In this document: one piece after another, positions 1-7,722 of the stretch
Position numbering within the stretch: the first letter of the stretch is position 1
How the letters are laid out: each line of letters opens with the position of its first letter
Position numbers and translations under genes: made by a program
Origin: Nitrosomonas communis
Lineage (GTDB): Bacteria; Pseudomonadota; Gammaproteobacteria; Burkholderiales; Nitrosomonadaceae
DNA: 32,081 nucleotides
Assembly: GCF_024102715.1 (NCBI RefSeq)
Contig: NZ_JAGFJM010000111.1
Span: 1-32,081 of the forward strand
Reading direction: 5' to 3'
Notes under the pieces: model-generated
The model's input: the letters and a program-made list of their open reading frames with translations, nothing else
The model's database searches: none
What the model was told of the DNA's origin: nothing

Positions 1-867
<867 letters not shown>

Positions 868-876
868 GGACATAGC

Positions 877-2085
877 ATGAAACGACTTTCTGATCAAGAA
901 CTGGAAGACTTACTGAATGATACCGAGTCTGATCGCGCGGAACGTAAGGAAACCTTTAAAGGCGATGTACCCAAAAAAGCACGCCAGGCGGTTTGTGCCT
1001 TCGCCAACGATTTGCCGGGGCACAACAAGCCTGGCGTCTTGTTTATTGGGGCTAAAGATAATGGCGAGCCGTCGGGATTAGATGTGACGGATCAGCTTTT
1101 ACTGTCTCTTGCGGATATGAAAACCGATGGCAATATCTTGCCACTGCCAACCTTATCCGTAGAAAAACGGATTTTGAAAGGTGCCGAAATGGCAGTGGTT
1201 ACTGTCATGCCATCCGACATGCCGCCTGTCAAATATGATGGGCGTATTTGGATTCGTACAGGACCGCGTCGTTCCATTGCCAATGAGCAGGAAGAACGCA
1301 TACTCAACGAAAAAAGGAGATATAAAAATCTCCCGTTCGATATTTATCCTGTACCCAGTGCCAAGGTTACGGACCTCTCAAAAACAATTTTTGAAAATGA
1401 ATTCCTCCCAGCGGCCTTTGCCGCGGATGTATTGGAAACCAATGGCCGAACCTATGAAGAACGTTTAGCATCGTGCAAAATGATTGTTTCTCCCTATGAT
1501 ACGACACCAACTGTACTCGGATTATTGGCAATCGGTAAAAGTCCCCAAGACTTTCTACCTGGCGCCAATATCCAGTTTTTGCGTATCGACGGAACGGAAC
1601 TTGCTGATCCGGTAACCGATGAAGAACTAATAGGCGGCGCACTCGTAGAAATGCTTCGCCGGACCGAAGAAAAGCTAAAGTCGCACAACCGCGCCGCAAT
1701 CGATATTACCTCAGAAGCCACACATACTAAGGAAATGCCTTATCCGCCTGCTGCCATTCAACAGATACTCTACAACGCGGTACTGCATCGGACTTATGAA
1801 AGCACAAATGCACCAGTGCGAGTGTATTGGTTTAACGACCGTATTGAAATCAATAGTCCTGGCGGGCCCTATGGCAATGTCACCTCAGAAAACTTTGGAA
1901 AACCGGGTATCACTGATTATCGAAATCCGAATATCGGGGAAGTATTAAAGACTTTTGGCTTTATTCAAGCGTTTGGCCGAGGCATAGCCACCGCTAGAAA
2001 AGAGATGGAGAAAAACGGCAACCCGCCGCCCGAGTTTGAAACCAACCAAAGTACAGTATTGTGTATCTTGAGGGGAAAACAATGA
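877..2085 (+). CDS. AlbA_2/Schlafen-type ATP-binding protein embedded in BREX operon
   Basis: 402 residues, ATG preceded by AGGA in the 9-base gap after brxC. Residues 17-70 look like an AlbA_2 (Schlafen-like) domain, with ERKETFKGD followed by VLFIGAKDNGEPSGLDV. The C-terminal part (about 289-385) resembles the HATPase_c_4 module that usually follows it: IQQILYNAVLHR, a D-R-I-E-I-x-S-P-G-G segment, then FGRGIATARKEM. Such proteins are usually annotated as putative transcriptional regulators or RecG-like helicase relatives; some Schlafen-like domains are nucleases. It is not a canonical BREX component. Its stop overlaps the next start (ATGA at 2082-2085), so it is coupled to the ParA gene. 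The coding DNA is more AT-rich than brxC. Family call is solid; function here is unknown. Confidence 0.85.
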   Translation: MKRLSDQELEDLLNDTESDRAERKETFKGDVPKKARQAVCAFANDLPGHNKPGVLFIGAKDNGEPSGLDVTDQLLLSLADMKTDGNILPLPTLSVEKRILKGAEMAVVTVMPSDMPPVKYDGRIWIRTGPRRSIANEQEERILNEKRRYKNLPFDIYPVPSAKVTDLSKTIFENEFLPAAFAADVLETNGRTYEERLASCKMIVSPYDTTPTVLGLLAIGKSPQDFLPGANIQFLRIDGTELADPVTDEELIGGALVEMLRRTEEKLKSHNRAAIDITSEATHTKEMPYPPAAIQQILYNAVLHRTYESTNAPVRVYWFNDRIEINSPGGPYGNVTSENFGKPGITDYRNPNIGEVLKTFGFIQAFGRGIATARKEMEKNGNPPPEFETNQSTVLCILRGKQ

Positions 2086-3101
2086 GCATTCCGGTACTGA
2101 CATTTTTCAACAACAAAGGCGGGGTCGGTAAAACATCCCTTATTTATCATCTGGCGTGGACCTTCGCCGGCTTAAGAAAACGTGTGGTGATTATCGACTT
2201 AGATCCGCAAGCCAATCTGACAGCCGCTTTCCTGGATGAAGACAGCATAGAGGCCATTTGGAATCAACAGAACCTGGGATCAACTATCTATCAATGCGTC
2301 AAACCGCTGACAGGCGTAGGCGACATAGCTGAGCCTGTTCTGCAAAATGTTGCGACAGATCTTTATCTGTTACCTGGTGATGTCAATCTATCCGGCTATG
2401 AGGATGCTTTGTCTGCTGAATGGCCAAACAGCATGGGCGACAATAATCTGTATCGCCCCATGCGAATACTCAGCTCTTTTTGGCAGGTCATGCAAAAGGC
2501 TGCCGCCAAAGTGCAGGCGGACATGATTCTGGTGGATATTGGCCCTAACCTGGGTGCGATCAACCGTTCTGTATTGCTGGCAACGGATTATGTGGTGATT
2601 CCACTGGGCGCCGATCTTTTTTCGTTGCAAGGCTTAAAGAATTTGGGTCCTACGCTGAGAAGCTGGAAAAGACTATGGCAGAAAAGGCTGGATAATTGGA
2701 ACGCGAGTGCGGATAAATCCAACTTCCCCGATTTTCTACTACCAAAAGGCCGAATGCAACCCATTGGCTATCTTTGCCAACAACATGGCGTGAGACTTGA
2801 TCGCCCCGTCAAAGCCTACGACAAATGGGTACAGCGTATTCCTGATGTTTACAGGGAATCGGTATTGGATGAAAACCCTTCTACACCTCCTATTCGGCAG
2901 GAAGACGATCCCTACTGTTTGGCAACAATCAAGCATTACCGGAGCTTGATCCCGATGGCTCAGGAACATCGTAAACCAATCTTTAACCTCACCTCGGCGG
3001 ATGGTGCGATTGGCGCTCACGCCAATGCTGTGCAAGACGCGAAAAAAGACTTTAAGCAATTAGCGAAGCGGATTGCCGATCATATGGGAATAACACTATG
3101 A
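2082..3101 (+). CDS. ParA/Soj-family P-loop ATPase in BREX operon
   Basis: 339 residues from ATG 2082, chosen over an in-frame GTG at 2061 because AGGGG at 2071-2075 is correctly spaced and the ATG overlaps the upstream stop. The N-terminus carries the deviant Walker A motif KGGVGKT (residues 12-18), then VVIIDLDPQANLT (about 36-47) and a Walker-B-like ILVDIGPNLG near 147-157, followed by DYVVIPLGADLFSLQGL, all typical of ParA ATPases. ParA proteins form ATP-dependent dimers that move or position cargo on the nucleoid or regulate a partner. No parB-like gene or centromere-like repeat is seen, so plasmid partition is unlikely. It overlaps pglXI by ATGA (3098-3101) and pairs with the AlbA_2 gene as a cassette. 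Composition resembles the AlbA_2 gene, not brxC. Confidence 0.85.
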   Translation: MSIPVLTFFNNKGGVGKTSLIYHLAWTFAGLRKRVVIIDLDPQANLTAAFLDEDSIEAIWNQQNLGSTIYQCVKPLTGVGDIAEPVLQNVATDLYLLPGDVNLSGYEDALSAEWPNSMGDNNLYRPMRILSSFWQVMQKAAAKVQADMILVDIGPNLGAINRSVLLATDYVVIPLGADLFSLQGLKNLGPTLRSWKRLWQKRLDNWNASADKSNFPDFLLPKGRMQPIGYLCQQHGVRLDRPVKAYDKWVQRIPDVYRESVLDENPSTPPIRQEDDPYCLATIKHYRSLIPMAQEHRKPIFNLTSADGAIGAHANAVQDAKKDFKQLAKRIADHMGITL

Positions 3102-5902
3102 AGGCGGATGATATGTTCGACTCGCTGCTTGAAGAGCCGCAGAAGCCCTCCGGCCCGGTGACTTGTCTCGGCATGACCTTCGAGAACGACGAGGCACGCC
3201 GCGCCCACTTTACCGAGGAGCTGCGCAAGAAGCTGCAGGACCCGGAGTTCCGCAAGATCGAAGGCTTTCCCATCGGCAGCGACGAGGACATCCTTGCCTT
3301 AAGCGATCCGCCGTACTACACCGCCTGCCCGAACCCGTGGATCGCCGACTTCATAGCCGAATGGGATGCGCAGAAGCCGGAACAACCCGAAGGCCACCAC
3401 TACCATCGTGAACCTTTTGCCGCCGATGTGAGCGAGGGCAAGAACGACCCGATCTACAACGCGCACTCCTACCACACCAAAGTGCCCCACAAGGCCATCA
3501 TGCGGTACATCCTCCACTACACGAAGCCAGGGGATATCGTGTTCGACGGGTTCTGCGGGACCGGTATGACGGGCGTGGCTGCGCAGATGTGTGGTGATCG
3601 CGAAGTGGTGATGTCTCTCGGCTACCAGGTGAAGCCGAACGGCACCATTTTGCAAGAAGAGACGGATGAGAATGGCAAAAAGTTTTGGCGGCCGTTTTCA
3701 AAGCTTGGTGCTCGAAAAGCCGTTCTGAATGATCTTTCGCCCATTGCAACTTTCATTGCAAACAATTATTCGAGCGCATATACAAGCTCGAGTTTCAGAT
3801 ACATTGCAAGTAAGTTTATTAACAACTTGAAAGACAAGTGGAACTGGCTGTACGAAACCAAACATATCGACAACAAATCTACTGGCGAAATCAACTATGT
3901 GGTTTGGAGTGATGTCTTTCTTTGTCCAGACTGTTCTGCTGAGTTAGTTTTCATGGATGTTGCATTTGATAAATCTGAGGGGAAGGTGTGCGATTCCTTT
4001 CGGTGCCATACATGTAATGCGTTGCTCAACAAGAAAATGATGTCTCATGCTACGGAAACCTATTTTGATGCTTTATTAAAAAAGCCAGTTTCACGAAACA
4101 AACAAGTTCCAGCCCTAATTAATTATTCGCTTAAAGGTAAACGTTTCGAGAAAAAACCAGATTCAGAAGACCTTACATTGCTCGTTAAGATTGAAAAAAA
4201 CTTGGCAGAATTGAGTATTGATCCGATCCCAATGATGCACAAAGGTGGTGAGAATTGGGGGGCAATATGGAGGTCTGGTTACCATTATGGAATTACGCAT
4301 GCTCATCATTTTTATACGTCAAGAAATTATCTGATTCTTTATGATGCGTGGATAACCGCTCCAACAAAAGAGCTGAAATGGGCAATTTCTGCAATTCTAA
4401 ATTACATCAATAAAAAGCAATCATTCACTGGTGGTGGCGGAGGTATGCCCGGAGTTTTATATATTGCATCAATGGTGCAAGAAAAAAATTTCATTGATGT
4501 ATTGGAGAGAAAGATTAAATCTCTTGATAAGGTTCTGCCCGAGCTTTCCAAAATAAAGAGCAGGAATATTTGTGGCACACAATCAACCGGAGCCTTATCA
4601 AAAGCAATTAAAGATGAAACTCTTGATTATGTTTTTGTTGATCCTCCATTTGGTGCCAACATCATGTACTCCGAAGGGAGTTTTCTCTGGGAATCACAAT
4701 TATCAGTGTGGACTAATCAGAGTCCTGAAGCGATTGAAAGCACCTATCAAGAAAAGAAAATTGATGATTACAGAAATTTGATGACCGGTTGTTTCAGCGA
4801 ACTTTATCGTATTTTGAAGCCTGGCCGCTGGATGACGGTCGAATTTTCTAATACCCAGTCTTCCGTGTGGAATAGTATTCAAACAGCTCTCGCTGATGCG
4901 GGCTTTGTTGTCGCTAATGTGTCTTCTCTGGACAAAAAACAGGGAGGCTTCAAAGCTGTAACCACCCCAACTGCGGTAAAGCAAGACCTTGTTATTTCAG
5001 CCTACAAACCAAATGGCGGCTTTGAAGAGCGCTTTAAGAAGGAAGCGCAAACCGAAGAAGGTGTGTGGGATTTTGTTCGCACGCACTTGAAGTATCTGCC
5101 GGTCACCAAGCAACAGGGAGCCCTTCTGCAGTTCGTCCCGGAACGTGATCCCCGCATTCTGTTCGACCAGATGATTGCCTATTACGTCCGCAAGGGCTAC
5201 CCAGTTCCCATCTCTAGCCAGGAGTTCCAGATCGGTCTGGCGCAGCGCTTCATGGAGCGTGACGGCATGTATTTCCTGCCGGATCAGGTGGCCGAATACG
5301 ACCGGAAGAAAATGACTTCGGGAGAACTGAAACAGATGACTCTGTTCGTCTCCGACGAGGCCTCCGCCATCCAGTGGCTCCGCCAGCTCATCAAGGAAAA
5401 GCCGCAGACCTTCTCCGACATCAACCCGCATTTCATGCAGCAGCTCGGTGGCTGGAGCAAGAACGAGGCCCAGCTCGACCTGCGCGAACTGCTGAATCAG
5501 AACTTCCTCTGCTACGACGGCAAAGGCCCCGTGCCCGAGCAGATCCACGCTTATCTCTCCACCAACTGGAAAGAGCTGCGCAACCTGCCCAAGGATGACC
5601 TAACTCTGGTCGCGAAGGCTCGCGACCGCTGGTATGTGCCCGATCCCAACAAGGCAGGCGACCTCGAGAAGCTGCGCGAAAAGGCACTGCTCAAGGAGTT
5701 CGAGGAATACAAAGAGGTCAAGAAGAAGCTCAAGGTCTTCCGACTGGAAGCTGTCCGCGCCGGGTTCAAGAAAGCTTGGCAGGAGCGCGACTACGCCGTC
5801 ATCGTCGCCGTGGCCGACAAGATACCCAACAACGTCCTCGAAGAAGATCCCAAACTGCTCATGTGGTACGACCAGGCGGTAACGCGGATGGGAGGGGAGT
5901 AA
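3098..5902 (+). CDS. pglXI: BREX type 3 DNA methyltransferase with Zn ribbon (PglXI, DUF1156/COG1743-like)
   Basis: 934 residues. BREX methyltransferases modify host DNA so that unmodified phage DNA can be recognised. Visible motifs: SDPPYYTACPNPW near residue 68-80 (typical of DUF1156 methylases), SAM-binding motif I FDGFCGTGMTG near 148-158, LNDLSPIATFIANNY near 208-222, a Zn ribbon made of CPDC (about 276-279) and CHTC (about 302-305), and catalytic motif IV DPPFGANIMYSEGSF near 514. The C-terminal 280 residues are a charged helical tail. Base composition switches inside the gene: GC-rich to about 3610, AT-rich to about 5040, GC-rich again to the end, suggesting a recombined central part. 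ATG 3098 overlaps the ParA stop; an in-frame ATG at 3113 is an alternative. The target base and site cannot be read from sequence. Confidence 0.85.
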   Translation: MKADDMFDSLLEEPQKPSGPVTCLGMTFENDEARRAHFTEELRKKLQDPEFRKIEGFPIGSDEDILALSDPPYYTACPNPWIADFIAEWDAQKPEQPEGHHYHREPFAADVSEGKNDPIYNAHSYHTKVPHKAIMRYILHYTKPGDIVFDGFCGTGMTGVAAQMCGDREVVMSLGYQVKPNGTILQEETDENGKKFWRPFSKLGARKAVLNDLSPIATFIANNYSSAYTSSSFRYIASKFINNLKDKWNWLYETKHIDNKSTGEINYVVWSDVFLCPDCSAELVFMDVAFDKSEGKVCDSFRCHTCNALLNKKMMSHATETYFDALLKKPVSRNKQVPALINYSLKGKRFEKKPDSEDLTLLVKIEKNLAELSIDPIPMMHKGGENWGAIWRSGYHYGITHAHHFYTSRNYLILYDAWITAPTKELKWAISAILNYINKKQSFTGGGGGMPGVLYIASMVQEKNFIDVLERKIKSLDKVLPELSKIKSRNICGTQSTGALSKAIKDETLDYVFVDPPFGANIMYSEGSFLWESQLSVWTNQSPEAIESTYQEKKIDDYRNLMTGCFSELYRILKPGRWMTVEFSNTQSSVWNSIQTALADAGFVVANVSSLDKKQGGFKAVTTPTAVKQDLVISAYKPNGGFEERFKKEAQTEEGVWDFVRTHLKYLPVTKQQGALLQFVPERDPRILFDQMIAYYVRKGYPVPISSQEFQIGLAQRFMERDGMYFLPDQVAEYDRKKMTSGELKQMTLFVSDEASAIQWLRQLIKEKPQTFSDINPHFMQQLGGWSKNEAQLDLRELLNQNFLCYDGKGPVPEQIHAYLSTNWKELRNLPKDDLTLVAKARDRWYVPDPNKAGDLEKLREKALLKEFEEYKEVKKKLKVFRLEAVRAGFKKAWQERDYAVIVAVADKIPNNVLEEDPKLLMWYDQAVTRMGGE

Positions 5903-5905
5903 CCA

Positions 5906-6778
5906 GTGAAGCTCAATCTGGGCACAATTAGAAGCAATTGCAGTGGTTTTAACGCCATTGCTGATGTTGCCGTCAAAACGAAGGATGTTTGGTTCGACTC
6001 AATTGAACTAGATCTTTCATCATGCAGTTTTTTTGAAGCCAATATGGCAGCTCCGCTTTATGCTGTTATTTCACGACTTCGTGATGATCTGAATGACGTA
6101 TCAATTTCCAATCTGCCATCAGGAGTAAGTACAATTCTTCGGAAAAACAAATTCCTGAGCGTATTCAATCAACCTGAGTTAACGGATACAAACCAGACAA
6201 CATTGCCGTTCAAGATTCTTAAGCTTACCGCTGGAGATCAGTTTAATGATTATCTTGACACTTATATGCGAGGAAGAGGTATTCCGACCATGTCGGAAGC
6301 ATTGACCAAACGCTTTAGGCAAAGTCTGTTCGAAATATTTCTCAATGCGACCATTCATTCTCAATCGAAAGCCGGAATTTTTGTCTGCGGGCAATTTTAT
6401 CCGAATAAACATCGATTGGATTTTACCATTGCAGATGCTGGAGTCGGGATCCGGGAAAACGTAAGACAATACACAAAAATGCCAAAACTTAATTCCTGCA
6501 AGGCCATCGAATGGGCCATGGCAGAGGGTAATACAACGAAAACCGGAAATCAGCCAGGTGGTCTCGGCCTCAAGCTGATCAAAGACTTTATTCAGATAAA
6601 TGGCGGAAAGATCCAGGTTGTATCAAGGTTTGGATATTACGAATTTTCTGCAAATGGTGAGTTTGTTCGGAAAATGGATAATGATTTTCCAGGAACCTGT
6701 GTAAATATTGAAATTAACACTGAGGATACAAGCAGTTACTGTTTGAAGGCAGAGCTGAAAAGTGAAGATATCTTCTAA
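5906..6778 (+). CDS. STAS-like/histidine-kinase-like ATPase protein in BREX operon
   Basis: 290 residues, starting at GTG 5906, three bases after the pglXI stop and six bases after a strong GGAGGGGAG (5891-5899). The C-terminal half is a GHKL ATPase: N-box LFEIFLNATIHS (about 142-153), G1 box IADAGVGI (about 173-180) and G2 box GGLGLKLI (about 217-224). No phosphoacceptor-His domain or membrane segment is present, so it is not a standard sensor kinase. The first 110 residues alternate strands and helices in a way that may be a STAS-like fold (inference). GHKL and STAS proteins commonly work as anti-sigma/anti-anti-sigma partner switches, and the next gene is STAS-like. The DNA is AT-rich compared with the flanking BREX genes. 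Target of the switch is unknown; the PIN nuclease two genes on is the obvious candidate. Confidence 0.8.
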   Translation: MKLNLGTIRSNCSGFNAIADVAVKTKDVWFDSIELDLSSCSFFEANMAAPLYAVISRLRDDLNDVSISNLPSGVSTILRKNKFLSVFNQPELTDTNQTTLPFKILKLTAGDQFNDYLDTYMRGRGIPTMSEALTKRFRQSLFEIFLNATIHSQSKAGIFVCGQFYPNKHRLDFTIADAGVGIRENVRQYTKMPKLNSCKAIEWAMAEGNTTKTGNQPGGLGLKLIKDFIQINGGKIQVVSRFGYYEFSANGEFVRKMDNDFPGTCVNIEINTEDTSSYCLKAELKSEDIF

Positions 6779-6794
6779 AGATTAAGGAATTACT

Positions 6795-7151
6795 ATGAGT
6801 GATCAAATTAAAATAAAGGTAGCGGATCTGATAGGCAGTCCGCTCTGCATATCCGCCGAGGACGGCCAGAAAGTATTCGACAAGGTAGAGCAACTCGTGA
6901 AAATTGGAAAACAGGTTACCATTTCGTTTGAGAATGTAACCATGTTGATTTCGCTCTTTCTGAATGTCGCAATTGGTCAACTCTACGGCTCTTTTAGCGA
7001 GGATTCGATTCGAACCCAATTGAAAGTTGAAGGGCTTTCCTCTGATGACATGGAATTGCTCAAGCGTGTTGTTGATAATGCAAAGAAGTATTATTCCAAC
7101 AAAAAGTCTTATGATGACGCGTGGTTGGAGGAAGATAACAATGAAGAATAA
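6795..7151 (+). CDS. STAS-like domain protein (DUF4325)
   Basis: 118 residues, ATG preceded by AAGGA, 16 bases after the GHKL ATPase gene. The sequence matches the DUF4325 STAS-like pattern: a short strand-helix start, TISFENVTMLISLFLNVAIGQLYG in the middle (about 43-66), and a long C-terminal helix with an acidic end. STAS proteins bind GHKL ATPases and can be switched by phosphorylation; a Ser lies in the central motif, but whether it is a phosphosite cannot be judged. The end overlaps the PIN gene by 11 bases (7141-7151), so the two proteins are probably made together. It could act as the antagonist of the PIN protein, as the substrate of the ATPase, or both; these are inferences from gene order. 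Confidence 0.75.
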   Translation: MSDQIKIKVADLIGSPLCISAEDGQKVFDKVEQLVKIGKQVTISFENVTMLISLFLNVAIGQLYGSFSEDSIRTQLKVEGLSSDDMELLKRVVDNAKKYYSNKKSYDDAWLEEDNNEE

Positions 7152-7692
7152 GGCTTATGATCTGTCTTCCTATTCCTTCGGTTCAGATGAGCAGATTCTT
7201 GTGGATACAAATGTCTGGCTTTACCTGTTCCCTGCGCCAACTGATCCGTCAAATAGGTTTGCGAATCAATACTCGACAGCTTTTTCAAACCTTGTTTCCG
7301 CACAAGCTCAACCCGTGCTCGATCCAATGGTGTTGAGTGAATACCTTAACCGATACATAAGAATTGAGTGGAAAGGAAACTACAAATCCCGATATCCGGA
7401 ATTTAAGGATTTCAGAAACTCATCTGATTTCTCAGCAATTGCATCAGCAGCAGAAACATTTGCCAAAAGAATCCTAAGTTTCTCTCAAATCCACTCCATC
7501 CCAGCTAATGAACTGGATTTGAATCAGGCACTGGCTGACTTTTCGACCGGTGGCGTCGATTTTAATGATGCCCTCTTGGTGGACATCTGCAAACAACGCA
7601 ACCTCAAGTTGATGACCAATGATGGTGATTTCCAGGACGGAGGAATCGAGGTTTTAACCACAAATCCGAAACTATTGAGAGCTTGTCCATGA
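7141..7692 (+). CDS. PIN-domain ribonuclease-like protein
   Basis: 183 residues from ATG 7141. A longer frame opens at 7027, but GGAGGAAG at 7127-7134 and overlap with the preceding stop favour 7141. PIN-domain acidic residues are in the expected order: ILVDTNVW (Asp22), VLSEYLNRY (Glu near 66), GVDFNDALL (Asp near 143) and LMTNDGDF (Asp near 161). PIN proteins are Mg-dependent RNases, many of them toxins of toxin-antitoxin pairs. No VapB-like DNA-binding antitoxin is next to it; the partner in the antitoxin position is the DUF4325 protein. It lies 30 bases before brxHII, inside the BREX operon, and is AT-rich like its two upstream neighbours. Confidence 0.85.
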   Translation: MKNKAYDLSSYSFGSDEQILVDTNVWLYLFPAPTDPSNRFANQYSTAFSNLVSAQAQPVLDPMVLSEYLNRYIRIEWKGNYKSRYPEFKDFRNSSDFSAIASAAETFAKRILSFSQIHSIPANELDLNQALADFSTGGVDFNDALLVDICKQRNLKLMTNDGDFQDGGIEVLTTNPKLLRACP

Positions 7693-7699
7693 TATACAA

Positions 7700-7718
7700 C
7701 CGCCCCAAAAATAGGCGG
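7700..7718 (+). promoter_or_regulatory. Small hairpin covering the brxHII ribosome-binding site
   Basis: CCGCC (7700-7704) can pair with GGCGG (7714-7718) across a 9-base loop. The AGGCGG that would serve as Shine-Dalgarno for ATG 7723 is within the right arm. This could limit brxHII translation unless ribosomes arrive from the PIN gene, whose stop is at 7690-7692. The stem is only five pairs, so it may be chance. Confidence 0.3.
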
Positions 7719-7722
7719 CTTA

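Noticed and set aside
877-3101. AlbA_2 plus ParA as a plasmid partition or integrative-element module
   Set aside because: No ParB, no parS-like repeats, no integrase or attachment-site repeats; the genes are built into the BREX operon instead.
4997-5548. A 183-codon open frame antisense to the 3' part of pglXI
   Set aside because: Same GC-rich shadow effect; no ribosome-binding site and no recognisable domain.
7027-7140. Upstream extension of the PIN gene from an earlier ATG at 7027
   Set aside because: It would overlap the STAS gene by 125 bases in another frame; ATG 7141 has a strong Shine-Dalgarno and gives a normal PIN N-terminus.
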